Origin: Eutreptiella sp. 'Long Island Sound 2002' | Taxonomy: Eukaryota; Euglenozoa; Euglenophyceae; Eutreptiales; Eutreptiaceae | DNA: 64,000 nt | Reading direction: 5' to 3' | NCBI GenBank assembly: GCA_964036045.1 | Contig: OZ038392.1 | Span: 33,369,330-33,433,329, forward strand | Part shown: piece by piece, positions 27,559-38,563 of the stretch | How positions within the stretch are numbered: the first letter of the stretch is position 1 | Layout: each line of letters opens with the position of its first letter | Notes under the pieces: model-generated | Told to the model about the DNA's origin: nothing | The model's input: the letters and a program-made list of their open reading frames with translations, nothing else | Database searches by the model: none | Made by a program: the position numbers and the translations under genes

Positions 27559-29934
27559 TGGGCAGTGGAACTCCTGCAATAAACTGCCCCACTGCTTGGG
27601 GGCAGTGGACAGTGCAACTCCTGCAATGCACTGCCTCACTGTCCCAGAGCAGTGGGCAGTGGAACTCCTGCAATGCACTACCTCACTGCCCCGGGGCAGT
27701 GGGCAGTGGAACTCTTGCAATGCACTGCCTCACTGCCTGGGGGCAGCGGACAGTGCAACCTCTGCAATGCACTGCCTCACTGCCCTGGGTCAGTGGGCAG
27801 TGCAACTCCTGCAATGCACTGCCGCACTGCCTGGGGGCAGTGGGCAGTGGAACTCCTGCAATGCAATGCCTCACTGCCTGGGGGCAGTGGGCAGTGCAAC
27901 TCCAACTCCTGCCACGCACTGCCTCACTGCCTGGGGGCAGTGGGCGGTGCAACTTCTACTATGCACGGCCCCACTGCCTGGGGGCAGTGGGCAGTGCAAC
28001 TCCTGCAATGCACTGCCTCAGTGCCCTGGGGGCAGTGGGAACTGGAAGTCCTGCAATGCACTGCCTCACTGCCTGGGGGCAGTGGGCAGTGCAACTCCTG
28101 CAATGCACTGCCTCACTACCCTGGGGGCAGTGGACAGTGCAACTCCTGCAATGCACTGCCTCGCTGCCTGGGTGGCAGTGGGCAGTGGAACTCCTGCAAT
28201 GCACCGCCCCACTGCCTGGGGGCAGTGGGCGGTGCAACTCCTGCAATGCACTGCCTCACTGCCCTAGGGGCAGTGGGCAGCGGAACTCCTGTAATGCACT
28301 GCCTCACAGCCTGGGGGCAGTGGGCAGTGGAACTCCTGCAATGCACCGCCTCACTGCCCTGGGGCAGTGGGCGGTGAAACTCCTGCAATGCACTACCTCA
28401 CTGCCTGGGGGCAGTGGGCAGTGCAACTCCTGCAATGCACTGCCCCACTGCCTGGGGGCAGTGGGCAGTTGAACTCCTGCAATGCACCGCCTCACTGCCT
28501 GGGGGCAGTGGGCAGTGGAACTCCTGCAATGCACTGCCCCACTGCCTGGGGGCAGTGGGCAGTGGAACTCCTGCAATGCACTGCCTCACTGCCTGGGGGC
28601 AGTGGGCAGTGCAACTCCTGCAATGCACTGCCTCACTACCCTGGGGGCAGTGGGCAGCGGAACTCCTGTAATGCACTGCCTCACTGCCTGGGGGCAGTGG
28701 ACAGTGCAACTCCTGCCATGCACCGCCTCACTGCCCTGGGGCAGTGGGCAGTGCAACTCCTGCAATGCACTGCCTCAGTGCCCTGGGGGCAGTGGGAACT
28801 GGAAGTCCTGCAATGCACTGCCTCACTGCCTGGGGGCAGTGGGCAGTGCAACTCCTGCAATGCACTGCCTCACTACCCTGGGGGCAGTGGACAGTGCAAC
28901 TCCTGCAATGCACTGCCTCGCTGCCTGGGTGGCAGTGGGCAGTGGAACTCCTGCAATGCACCGCCCCACTGCCTGGGGGCAGTGGGCGGTGCAACTCCTG
29001 CAATGCACTGCCTCACTGCCCTAGGGGCAGTGGGCAGCGGAACTCCTGTAATGCACTGCCTCACTGCCTGGGGGCAGTGGACAGTGCAACTCCTGCCATG
29101 CACCGCCTCACTGCCCTGGGGCAGTGGGCGGTGAAACTCCTGCAATGCACTACCTCACTGCCTGGGGGCAGTGGGCAGTGCAACTCCTGCAATGCACTGC
29201 CCCACTGCCTGGGGGCAGTGGGCAGTTGAACTCCTGCAATGCACCGCCTCACTGCCTGGGGGCAGTGGGCAGTGGAACTCCTGCAATGCACTGCCCCACT
29301 GCCTGGGGGCAGTGGGCAGTGGAACTCCTGCAATGCACTGCCTCACTGCCTGGGGGCAGTGGGCAGTGCAACTCCTGCAATGCACTGCCGCACTGCCTGG
29401 GGGCAGTGGACAGTGCAACTCCTGCCATGCACCGCCTCACTGCCCTGGGGCAGTGGGCAGTGAAACTCCCGCAATGCACTACCTCACTGCCTGGCGGCAG
29501 TGGGCAGTGGAACTCCTGCAATGCACTGCCCCACTGCCTGGGGGCAGTGGGCAGTGGAACTCCTGCAATGCACTGCCTCACTGCCTGGGGGCAGTGGGCA
29601 GTGCAACTCCTGCAATGCACTGCCGCACTGCCTGGGGGCAGTGGACAGTGCAACTCCTGCCATGCACCGCCTCACTGCCCTGGGGCAGTGGGCAGTGAAA
29701 CTCCCGCAATGCACTACCTCACTGCCTGGGGGCAGTGGGCAGTGGAACTCCTGCAATGCACTGCCCCACTGCCTGGGGGCAGTGGGCAGTGGAACTCCTG
29801 CAATGCACCGCCGCACTGCTGGGGGGCAGTGGGCAGCGCAACTCCTGCAACGCACTGCCGCACTGGCTTGGGGGCAGTGGGCAGTGGACCTCCGGCAATA
29901 CACTGCCGCACTGCCCGGGGGCAGTGAGCAGTGC
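27559..29934. repeat. 47-bp minisatellite, block 3, inside the 94-bp array
   Basis: About 50 units of the hairpin minisatellite. A 757-bp higher-order copy is visible (about 27950-28480 corresponds to 28707-29237), and a five-unit (235-bp) repeat occurs at about 29340-29720. Its left and right junctions fall almost at the same phase of the 94-bp unit. Confidence 0.93.
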
Positions 29935-30430
29935 CCGGGGGGGACGGGGAGTCCTGCCCAGGGGGTGTTCGGAGTCTCCTGCCAGGCCAATGGGGGGCCA
30001 TCTTCTTCAGAGAACCGGGCGCACCGGCCCGGGGGGGACGGGGAGTCCTGCCCAGGGGGTGTTCGGAGTCTCCTGCCAGGCCAATGGGGGGCCATCTTCT
30101 TCAGAGAACCGGGCGCACCGGCCCGGGGGGGACGGGGAGTCCTGCCCAGGGGGTGTTCGGAGTCTCCTGCCAGGCCAATGGGGGGCCATCTTCTTCAGAG
30201 AACCGGGCGCACCGGCCCGGGGGGGACGGGGAGTCCTGCCCAGGGGGTGTTCGGAGTCTCCTGCCAGGCCAATGGGGGGCCATTTTCTTCAGAGAACCGG
30301 GCGCACCGGCCCGGGGGGGACGGGGAGTCCTGCCCAGGGGGTGTTCGGAGCCTCTTGCCAGGCCAGTGGGGGGCCAGTATCTTCGGAAAACCGGGCGCAC
30401 CGGCCTGGGGGGGACGGGGAGCCCAGCCCT
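29935..30430. repeat. 94-bp tandem repeat, block 2
   Basis: Five units with the 94-bp period, nearly identical to each other (for example 30011-30104 and 30105-30198). They resume about 20 bp further along the unit than where block 1 stopped. Confidence 0.92.
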
Positions 30431-31849
30431 CTTAGCAGCAGCAGGCAAGTAAGCAGGCAGTACCGGGGGTCATAACCCCGGGGTAACAGTATCTGGGACT
30501 CAACGTGAGTCCTCTTAACCAGGAACAACCCCAAACACCGCCGGGGCTTAACTCCCGAACGTAACGGTGTTTGGGGCCCCCGTGGGCCTTATGAGCCCAC
30601 GGAGTGTACTGAGGCGTGGCTACCAGCACTTAAAGTCTGGCCTGCCATACCCATTTCTGGGCTCGCCTCAGTACGGCCGGTCGGGTCCGGCTTCGGGGGC
30701 TGCGCACTAAACCGGCACCGGGAGAGGGCCGTTTTACCCGGTTAAGCATTACTTATGGCAGTAGGCACTAATTATTACATTAGGGTTTTACTCAGCGCAT
30801 TTGTTTACCCCGCAGACATGCCCCGCCAGTGGTGCGCTCACCTTTGGGGCTGCCTTTGGGGGATCGGGGGCTGTTACCCCTCCCGGACGCCCTCCCTGGT
30901 GTTGGCGCCGGGGTGGTGGCCGGGGGGCCTTATACCGTACCTCAAAGGATGTTGGATACCCTTACCGGGGCGTCCAGCCGGACGGGTGCCCTGGGGGGCA
31001 TTCTCAATCCATAGGTCAACTCAAATCCTCGGTCGCAAACTTCCGGCTAGGCGCAAGGGCGGCATGGCCTCGAACCGCTTCGCCAGCGGGGTCACGCCGC
31101 CCATCCCGGGGGGTTGCGGGGTCCCCTCCCCTTTCCACAGCTTTGCCTTAGCCGCTCTCACCGGCGGCATTTTCTTGCAGCCCTCGTGGCTGGCACCCCT
31201 CCTCCTTCATCATCTTCGCTCCAGCCGCCCCATGGCAGCGAGCCTCTGCAGCCCCCTTCTCGGGGCTCTACCACTCTCACATCTCGCTGACCCACCCACG
31301 CACTCTGCATACCCGCCCGTCAGCTGCCCACGCGGCCGGCCGCCGACGCGGGGCCATGGAGGCGCGCCACACGGGCGCTGCCAGCCTGCGAGAGGGGCAT
31401 GGGCTTCAGAAGGGGCGGGGGGTGCACAGGGCAGGGGAGGTGGCAGGGAGCTCCTTGGAGAGGTAGCGCATAGGAGGCACTGTGGGCTGGTGGCAGGGAG
31501 CGGCCGCGGGAGGTAGTGCATGGGGGGCACCGAGTGCTGCATGGGGGTGTGTGGGATGGAGTTGGGGCAGAGGGCCCTGTGGGTGGGGCAAAGGCGTTGA
31601 GGGGAGATGGAGGGGGAGGCTGTACCAGCCGTCCTCTCTAGGGATCGCTGGTCCGTTCCCGGGGCCCTGGCGGCCGGTACTAGGGGGCCGCGGGCTCCCT
31701 CGGGGGTGGTGCTTGGCGCTGGCGCACGCGTACACCCGACACTGTTAGTACACCACCCGTTTGGGTGGTGCCCGGGCCCTGTCGTCGGGGGCTTCGCACC
31801 CGGCACCCAGCCCATGGGTAGAGCTGGGGAGTACTCAGCGACTTAGTGT
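30431..31849. other. Unassigned 1.4-kb segment between two arrays
   Basis: Begins right after the 94-bp array and ends at GCGACTTAGTGTGGTGTG (31838-31855), the same 18 bases that bound element A at 11067. This suggests another insertion in GTGTG satellite. The first 320 bp are full of perfect stems (separate entry). The rest is G/C-rich without a convincing reading frame on either strand. Confidence 0.45.
30463..30745. other. Cluster of perfect stem-loops, possible structured RNA
   Basis: Consecutive inverted repeats: CCGGGGGT/ACCCCGG (30463-30481), GGACTC/GAGTCC (30496-30512), CCCCAAACACCG/CGGTGTTTGGGG (30529-30540 with 30565-30576), CGTGGGC/GCCCACG (30581-30601) and GTACTGAGGCG/CGCCTCAGTAC (30606-30616 with 30664-30674). 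The last encloses two 4-bp stems, CCAG/CTGG and CCCA/TGGG, like a junction. An imperfect TAAACCGG/CCGGTTA pair follows (30708-30745). It does not fit a tRNA, and I could not match it to a hammerhead core. Function unknown; strand undetermined. Confidence 0.6.
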
Positions 31850-32048
31850 GGTGTGGTGTGGTGCGGTGTGGTGTGGTGTGGTGCGGTGTGGTGTGGTGTG
31901 GTGTTGTGTGGTGTGGTGTGGTGTGGTGTGGTGTGGTGTGGTGTGGTGTGGTGTGGTGTGGTGTGGTGTGGTGTGGTGTGGTGTGGTGTGGTGTGGTGTG
32001 GTGTGGTGTGGTGTGGTGTGGTGTGGTGTGGTGTGGTATTGTGTGGTG
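31850..32048. repeat. GTGTG pentanucleotide satellite, block 3
   Basis: About 40 copies of the same 5-bp unit as at 5.1 and 5.5 kb, with a few GTGCG and GTTGT variants near the left end. Confidence 0.95.
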
Positions 32049-32579
32049 CAGGTTGATGTAGGTTGCGCTGGGTCGGGGTGTCTGGGTGTGTGGGTTAGCC
32101 CGTGAGTAAATGCGCCAGCGAACAAGACAGTGCGTGAGTGCATGCGTGTTTCGTGCGTGTTCCGCCAGTCAGTTCCACCAACTTGAGCGTAGTCTCGTCA
32201 TGCGCAGGGCCTCATACTCCACCGTTTGCCGTCGCTCTATTTTGTCCTGCTTGTGATCAGCGAACGGCCGCATGGCTGTTGCATGACATATACACTGTCA
32301 CATCAGCGAACAAAAGGTGGCAGAGGCAGAACCACAAAAAAAAAAAAAAGCACAACCCCATACATCACGTTTCTGCCAAAATATTTTTGCAAACTATGAA
32401 ATGGGCAGGGCAAATGCCTTCAGCCCCTCATGGAAATTAGTTTTGACGTATTTTGACAGAAATGACTCCAACATCGGGGGTCTGTCACACTACAGCAATG
32501 CACGTGCAGATCCTGCACTGGACCACCCTTTGTGTTTAAGGAATTGCGTTGTGGGTGACAATCTGATGCGTACTTGCAG
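32049..32579. other. Gene-free stretch before the 32.58-kb exon
   Basis: Nothing recognisable except an A run at 32335-32349. Composition is nearer 50 percent G+C than the arrays. Probably intron. Confidence 0.4.
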
Positions 32580-32786
32580 ATTGCTGCGGAGGAGTTTGTA
32601 CCATATATTTGCAAGTGCGTGGACGCTGTCTTCGACCAGATGCAGCTCATTGACCACACACACCTGACGGCGCCGCTGGTGGATATCTGCACAGGCTTTA
32701 CTCCGGCACCGGCACCAGTCGTCATGAGCTTTCCTGAGGGTGCACCTGTGAAGACGGAGGAGGTGTGGCACAGTGTGGCCGGGATG
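32580..32786 (+). CDS. Candidate 207-nt internal host exon
   Basis: Acceptor ACTTGCAG (to 32579) and donor ATG|GTAGGT (32787) delimit exactly 69 codons in phase 0 without a stop. The peptide begins IAAEEFVPYICKCVDAVF and ends KTEEVWHSVAGM. It has normal protein composition with an amphipathic first half and a short Pro/Ala segment. It shares phase with the exons at 4949 and 34271, so a joined reading frame is possible. I do not recognise the family; the start is mildly reminiscent of helical-repeat proteins, which is only an impression. A long GT repeat lies 60 bp downstream in the presumed intron. Confidence 0.55.
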
Positions 32787-32845
32787 GTAGGTGGGTCAGT
32801 CCGTGAATGAGAGAGTAACCCAGCGAGCAAGCCTGTGTGTGTCTG

Positions 32846-32925
<80 letters not shown>

Positions 32926-34270
32926 CGACTGTCTGTCCGCCGTGTGTGTGTCCACCCTTTCTCACGCGATGCATTCCTTTGGGGACTCTTGATGTTCGCC
33001 AGGTGTGGGGCGAGTGCCCATACGTCTCCCCAGGGGTGGGAGGGGTCGGGGGCAGGCAGATCTTTTGCCTCTTTGTATGGGTGGATGGGATACGGATACG
33101 ACGGGAGCCCAGTGCCCATAGGGGCCTGCTTCCCCTGTCTCTGCCCCTGTCCCCACAGAAAGACGCCGAGACCCCATGACTTGTTGCATGCTCCCCATGT
33201 TCATTGTTGGCCTGACGAGAGGTCTCAACGGCCTGTCATTGTGCCCGCTGCAGGACGTATTCGGGTGTTGGCGTTCTGGCACCGTGTGTGTGGCGCTTTT
33301 CTGAAGGTCACATACCCTGTGGCGACTCGATTTTCCTGCTTACATTGCTGCATTGTGTGGGTGTGTGTGGGTGTGTTCCTGTGGGGGGTGTGAGTGTTTG
33401 TGTGTGGAGACTGTTCCAGCAGCATTGCCCCGCGATCCCCTTTTTATGACCACCCTCGAAAACGCAAGCTCACAAACAGCGTGCGCGCACAAGCACAAGC
33501 ACACGCACGTACACGGCAAACGCGACAAACCGGCACATGTCAAAGCATCCGGGTACACGGCATCTCATGTCAGGGTTGGTTGACTGGCGCGGTCTGCCGT
33601 GTTATGCAATGCGTGGAGGGAAAATGGAATTGTCGCGATATCTTTTGAGCCCCAAAGCAAGAGCACACGGCGTTTGCGGCCCCCTGGTACTCCTTTATGG
33701 ATCGGTCTTGCTTTACACAGACGCAGGGGGGGAAGCACCCGCTTTTCTGGAGTGGCTTAGTGCTCGGAAGAAAATGCCAAATCTCGGTGGCTTCACATTG
33801 ACACCACCAATTGACAGTCACGGGTCTGGCCCGGGTGTGCATTTGCGCTGGGGGGCTTGGCGCGAGGGCGGGGGCAACTGTTCGGCTGGAGCTTGCGGTT
33901 CGAGCAGCAGTTCTGAAGACAAGCCCGACATCATCGCTGGAGTGCTGCACGGTGCGATGTCAAGCGCATCGTAGGACTCAGCACGAGTGCCAATACCGGC
34001 GCACTGCTGGGGAGCAAGCGGATGTTGCCGGGGGGGGGGGGGGGCTCATAGATGTGGCATCATCCGGAGGAAATTCTGGCATGGGCACCACGAGCTGCGG
34101 TGCTGGTGACGCGGTGCCGAGTGCGACTGCGTGTTAGGTATGACACCGTGTTTAGTCCTGCCGAGTGCGGGCTATGACACCGCGCTGAGTCCTGCCGAGC
34201 GCATTTTGCCGGTTCGTGCCCACAAGCCGCTGAGGCAGGGCACCAAAGTGGGCGTCATCTCTCTCCACAG
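32787..34270. other. Presumed intron with GT microsatellite
   Basis: Contains a GT run of about 75 bp (32848-32922). An acceptor-like CCCCACAG at about 33169 is followed in phase 0 by only six codons and TGA, so an alternative short terminal exon is possible. Otherwise no convincing coding sequence. Confidence 0.4.
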
Positions 34271-34417
34271 GCTGCACCAGCATCACCAGTCGTGACAACC
34301 ACGGTGGAGTCGCCACTGGCGGCCACCGCTGCCGTTCCAGCTGCTGCTTCCGCAGTACCGCCGCAGTACCCGCCCGTCCCGGCCCCAACAGCAGCGGTAC
34401 TGCCTTCCGTGGACTGA
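34271..34417 (+). CDS. Candidate terminal exon, Ala/Pro-rich tail
   Basis: Acceptor CTCTCCACAG (to 34270) opens a phase-0 frame of 48 codons ending in TGA (34415-34417). The peptide is Ala/Pro/Val/Thr-rich (starts AAPASPVVTTTV, ends AVLPSVD), typical of a disordered C-terminus. It fits the exon at 32580 in phase. Weakness: low-complexity peptides arise easily in G/C-rich DNA, so only transcript data can decide. Confidence 0.45.
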   Translation, partial: AAPASPVVTTTVESPLAATAAVPAAASAVPPQYPPVPAPTAAVLPSVD

Positions 34418-35273
34418 CCCAACATGTGCTTCGAATCCCTGTCCCTTCCTCCCTCTCTGACCCGTCGCTGTGCGCCAGGGCTGCATGGGGGCATGGAAAG
34501 TTGTGTTGTGTGACGTGCTCTTTCAGTGCGTCTCAGGGACACTACTCGACGTTTCTTGCCCCTCTCATCCAAGCACAGCACACGAATACATGGACTGCAC
34601 CGCTGACCACTTGCATCAGTGCCCCAGCCATGATTCTTCTGTGTTGACGCACATGCACACGTGGGGGGGTTTGCGGTGCTTCAACTTCGCATTGGGCACT
34701 TCGTGTTACAATTTGGCCACGACATTTAACACAGAAGTCACATGGGAATCTGCGACACTTTCCACACACGTTCGATTCCCTTTTCTGGCGGTGGTATGCA
34801 AGTACTGATGCGGCGTTGCCGGCAGCCGGTCCGTTTGTTACGTCTCTTTCGCTGCTTGTGGGTGAGTGAGGTTTGTTCCAGGGAAAACAAAGCCACTGAA
34901 TTCGTCTCTGTGTTTTCCTTGTGGTCACAGCTGTGCATGCCAAAGGCATGCACCCTCCCTGCGCATGAGGCTGCTTGGGCACCAGGTTCAACCCCTGGAC
35001 ACCCTTCAAGGCCACACTCGGAGCCCAATTACGTACCAGACACTCCCCTTGGAGTGCGCTAGAGGCATCCAGGGGGGGACCCTCCCCCCTGGACCCCCTA
35101 ACCCCCTCCCCTGGACCCCCTTCCCCCCCTGCCCCCTCAGCTCAAGTGCACCGGAAAACCTGGGTTTTGGGAACTTTTTTTAGTCATGGGAAAAAACTTT
35201 TCGGCGCCTTCGGCGCATGCCATATACTGTGTACGCGTTGCACGACGTGTGCTCCATATACCTTGTCTTGCAG
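34418..35273. other. Gene-free stretch
   Basis: No supported gene. It contains a repeat with CCTCCCCCCTGGACCCCCTA (about 35082-35101) that recurs at 35737-35755, and a GGCGCCTTCGGCGC palindrome at about 35204-35217 of a kind also seen near 43.5 and 48.9 kb. Confidence 0.45.
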
Positions 35274-35515
35274 ACCACCATGCCCCAGCGCTCGTTGTCA
35301 GTGTATTTCAGCTCCCCGGTCCAACCGTCGCCACGTGCAAAACGCGAAGACGTAATTGATGCGCTGCTCTATTTTAGGTTTAAAGATAGGATCACCAGTC
35401 GGAAAAGACAAGAAGCCTACAACGAGGCAACAAAGGCATGTGCCACACTTTTTTTGAGCGTACCAATGGCCACACTGTGGCTCAAGGCAGTGACTCAAGT
35501 TTGTCATCATCATCA
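35274..35515 (+). CDS. Candidate exon or small ORF, unknown product
   Basis: CTTGTCTTGCAG (to 35273) precedes a phase-0 frame with an early ATG (35280-35282) reading TTMPQRSLSVYFSSPVQPSP and continuing through a basic segment (RFKDRITSRKRQEAYNEATK). A possible donor CAG|GTTCTA lies at 35516, and an earlier one, TTTTAG|GTTTAA, near 35379. The composition is protein-like, but no family is recognised. It could also be the beginning of a decayed transposon gene. Confidence 0.35.
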
Positions 35516-36302
35516 GGTTCTAGTTCCAGTTCCACTACCCATGGAGGCTCCACTTCAGGCAAGTCTAATTCTGACTGATCACTGTCATTTGACATAAGAT
35601 GGAGAATGTCCCGCTTTGTTGTCATTGTTGTGCACAGCCGACAACATGACATTTCCATGTGCTGAGTTTTTCATTCTACAATTTTCTGTTTCCCTGTGGG
35701 TTGGGTATGTTCCGGCAGGTGGGGGGGGGGGGGCTCCCCCCTGGACCCCCTACCCCCCTCCCCCCGCTCAAGCAAGTCCCTGGGCATCACCTATCTCCCA
35801 ACCCCTAGTGGCACAAGGTACAGTATCTGGCCCAGCATTTGAACGAAGTCGCGCTCCAGAAGCCGTTTGGTAGGAAACGTAGTTTATACAAGGACAGCAC
35901 GTGGAGCTCCTGTGCAAGGAGCTACAGTTACCCTTGCCAAAGGTGCAAGTCAAATTCCACTGTTAAAGTTTGAGCACTCATCAGGGCCCAAGAAGGATTA
36001 GGCCCTTGTCACTGGTGGAATGTGGCAGATGGATCTTCCCTGCATCATGAGTGACATCTGAGGTTGACTTCTTTGGAGAAGTTTTTTTTTTCAGTCTAAA
36101 GTTCTGCATCCGCCAAGCCCTACACGCCACTACATTTTTTCTGGGATGGCCTGCAAAATTTCCCACAGCAGAGTGTACCACCCTGGTGATGACATGGGTG
36201 ATGTTAAGGGAATCAGTTACACAGATACACACATGCACACACAGGTCTCTTTTGTTAACCCCTTCACGTGGTGAGGCCGTTGGCACCAAAAGTTAACAAC
36301 GC
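35516..36302. other. Gene-free stretch before element C
   Basis: Lower G+C than element C, with a G run and CCCCCTGGACCCCCTA repeat at about 35720-35770. No gene seen. Confidence 0.4.
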
Positions 36303-36402
36303 ATCAATTTGAGCTGCCTAGCAGCGCACGAGGCCAAGGGCCAGTTTCAGCAACTGGGTCCCGGGTTTCCATTTTCAGGGCCCCTCCCCCGGGCCACACA
36401 CA

Positions 36403-37686
36403 ATGCCGCCCACGGTCTCTGCCACGGATGTTGCAGCCATCACGGCGGCAGTACTCGAGAAGTTGAGACAGGACGTCACTGCAGCGGTTGCGCAGGCGCT
36501 GGGACAGCGACAGGGCAATGGCGTGCCCTCCAGGCGCAGCAGGAGCGAGAGCTTGGGCGAACGGCAGCGGCAAGAGCAGCCTCCAGCAGTGCGCAAGGAC
36601 GCGGACGCTCCGCCCTCTGGCAGGAGCCGCAGCAGGGGCGCACCACAGCGCTCAGGGAGCCCGCACGCGCAGCGGACACGCGGCACCACGCCGGCCAAAG
36701 TGAAGGCAAAACCCGGCACGGCAACGACCGAGAGCGCCCTGCTCGCCACCATCGAGGAGTTACGAGGCACTATACGCGATCTAAGGAAGGAGATTGCAGC
36801 CCTGCGCAACGCTGGGGGCTCGCAGCACCCGCAGGAGGCAGGAGCGCGGCAAAAGGAGCGGCGCGCCCGAGAGGAGGAGAAGAAGGACGCCACACAGAGG
36901 ACTCAGCTGGCGCAGCCCTCGCCCCAGCAGACCTACGCGTCGGCGGTACAGGTGTCCACGCGGAGAGGGCGTGCGCACACGGTGGTGGTCGCCAAGAAAG
37001 AGCCTCAGGCCACAGGTATCCCTCTCCAGCCAGTCGCGGAGGAGCTCCAGAGAACGGCCGAAAAGGGAGGATATGGCGGTGTACTGCCGGCACGGCCGTA
37101 CAGGGATCGCGATCTGGTGGACACGGGTATGACACAGCTGGCGCCGTCGTCTACGCCAGCGCAATGGCCCACGACGCTCAAGAAATTGCTTGTGGTGGGC
37201 AAAGCCACGGAAGATGCATGGGCTCTGGCCTCGGAGGCGCTGATGCCTCACAAGAGCCTGCAGGAAGTGGCTGCGATCGTGAATGTGGGGCGCCCGGGAG
37301 CAGCGCCGGCGATCGATACCCTGCTTCGCTCGGTGGGATGGAGCAAGGAGGAGCTGGCTCTCACAGGCGCTCACTTGTCAGTCACGGCGACCAGCAGATC
37401 CAGCCAGTGGGAGCCTGTCGATCCGGGGCCGGCGGTGTGGCCACCGGGGTATCGTCTGCTGCTACGGTGGAGCACGAAGGAGACCCCAGAGGACAAAGCG
37501 CCGCAGCCGCTAGCTGCGGTGGTCACTGCAGGCACTGCAGGGATGGCACGCCTGTATTGCTCGCTGGACAAGCTGGAGGTAGCCGACGGCTTACCTCCCA
37601 ACCGAACGAAGGCGGATGCCACCAGGTGGGGGTGCAGAGTGGCCTGGGACCACCTGAAGGAGATAGTCCAGCCGCGGCTGAAATAG
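36403..37686 (+). pseudogene. Element C ORF1, main frame
   Basis: 427 codons starting MPPTVSATDVAAITAAVL. There is an Arg/Ser/Gln-rich segment (about 40-105), a coiled coil about 108-135 (TIEELRGTIRDLRKEIAAL), a charged linker, and then Q-T-Y-A-S-A-V, often seen at the start of the globular half of LINE ORF1 proteins. The C-terminal half has alternating strands and helices that could form an RRM-like fold. TAG at 37684-37686 ends it, but the same frame continues openly to about 37.9 kb, so the stop may be a disruption. Expected role: binding element RNA. Confidence 0.6.
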
Positions 37687-38192
37687 AGACCGCCCATGGC
37701 GGTCAAGGGCGGCCCGGGGGACACGCTGGAGGTCGCCATGGACTTGAAGATGGAACAGGTCCGATCGGCGGTCCGTCACTCGGGCAGATGCCCGGGGGTC
37801 GAGTACTGGGCGGGCAAACCAGCCCCAGAGGCGCTGACGACAACCACTATGTGGATGAATCTCCCGACGGAAACTGCCAGCATCTCACGCGGTCCGGCCT
37901 TCAGCGCCCCACCTTCGCGCTTACTCTGGAGGGCGTGCCGAAGGAATGGGAGCAGTCCATCTTGCGGGAGAGCGATGCGCGGCTGCGACAGAAGGTATGG
38001 GTCCGGTGTGTGACCCAACAGGCCGCAGGGCAAAGGAAGCATGTGAGCCTTGGCGCACAGCTGGTGCGTGGCCCCCGGCCGGAGGCGGAGGACCCCAGCC
38101 AGCAACTGGCACAGCAGGAGCCCTGGAGGTCGCCGGAGAACGACGAGGTGGCGAGTGAGGACGAGGACATGAACGGAGCAGGCGAGCTGTGA
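37687..38192 (+). pseudogene. Element C ORF1, C-terminal remnant
   Basis: Reading continues after the TAG as DTLEVAMDLKMEQV, then switches frame near 37.85 kb to A-L-T-L-E-G-V-P and an acidic end (EDEDMNGAGEL) with TGA at 38190. Together these look like the displaced C-terminal part of ORF1. Confidence 0.45.
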
Positions 38193-38563
38193 CGCACGGC
38201 TGGGGAAGGGCCCGGCTGCTGACTCTGTGGCTGTTGCTTGCGGGATGGATCTGGCTAATTGCGACTACGACATCGACGACAGGCGGCGTGCACGTGCCTC
38301 AACGACGCCCCCTGCCTACTCTGGGATGGCCGAAGCAGTATGATCTGCGGACCCCCCCCCCTGGGGGGGCCCCAGGATCCGGACCCTCAGCCCGGCAGGA
38401 GGGTGTCTATACGCCCACAGCCTAGGAGGGCGCCCCGGGAGGAGGCGATGGCCCTGGGTCCCCCCCGGGGGGTGCTAGCAGGAAGGCTCCGGCTGAATGC
38501 GACTACGGCATCGGCGGCGGGCGGCGTGCGAGTGCCCCAGCGGCGCCCCCCGTCAGCTCTGGG
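38193..38563 (+). repeat. Diverged direct repeat upstream of the endonuclease
   Basis: About 90 bp at 38255-38345 is repeated at 38493-38583 (offset about 238). Both copies contain GCGACTACG.CATCG, GGCGGCGTGC and TGGCCGAAGCAGTA. The second copy overlaps the beginning of the endonuclease frame. Confidence 0.8.

Noticed and set aside
11395-30430. CRISPR array
   Set aside because: Units are contiguous without unique spacers, and the setting is eukaryotic; this is a minisatellite.
30606-30674. tRNA gene at the cloverleaf-like fold
   Set aside because: The outer stem is 11 bp, there is no T loop of the TTCRA type, and the arm order does not fit a tRNA.
31210-31815. Pro/Ala-rich minus-strand frame of about 200 codons
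   Set aside because: No domain and composition expected from G/C-rich DNA; nothing supports a gene.
36309-38192. 627-codon frame overlapping element C ORF1
   Set aside because: Most of it lies out of phase with the coiled-coil and Q-T-Y-A-S-A-V frame. Only its last 100 or so codons, after a frameshift, look like element protein.
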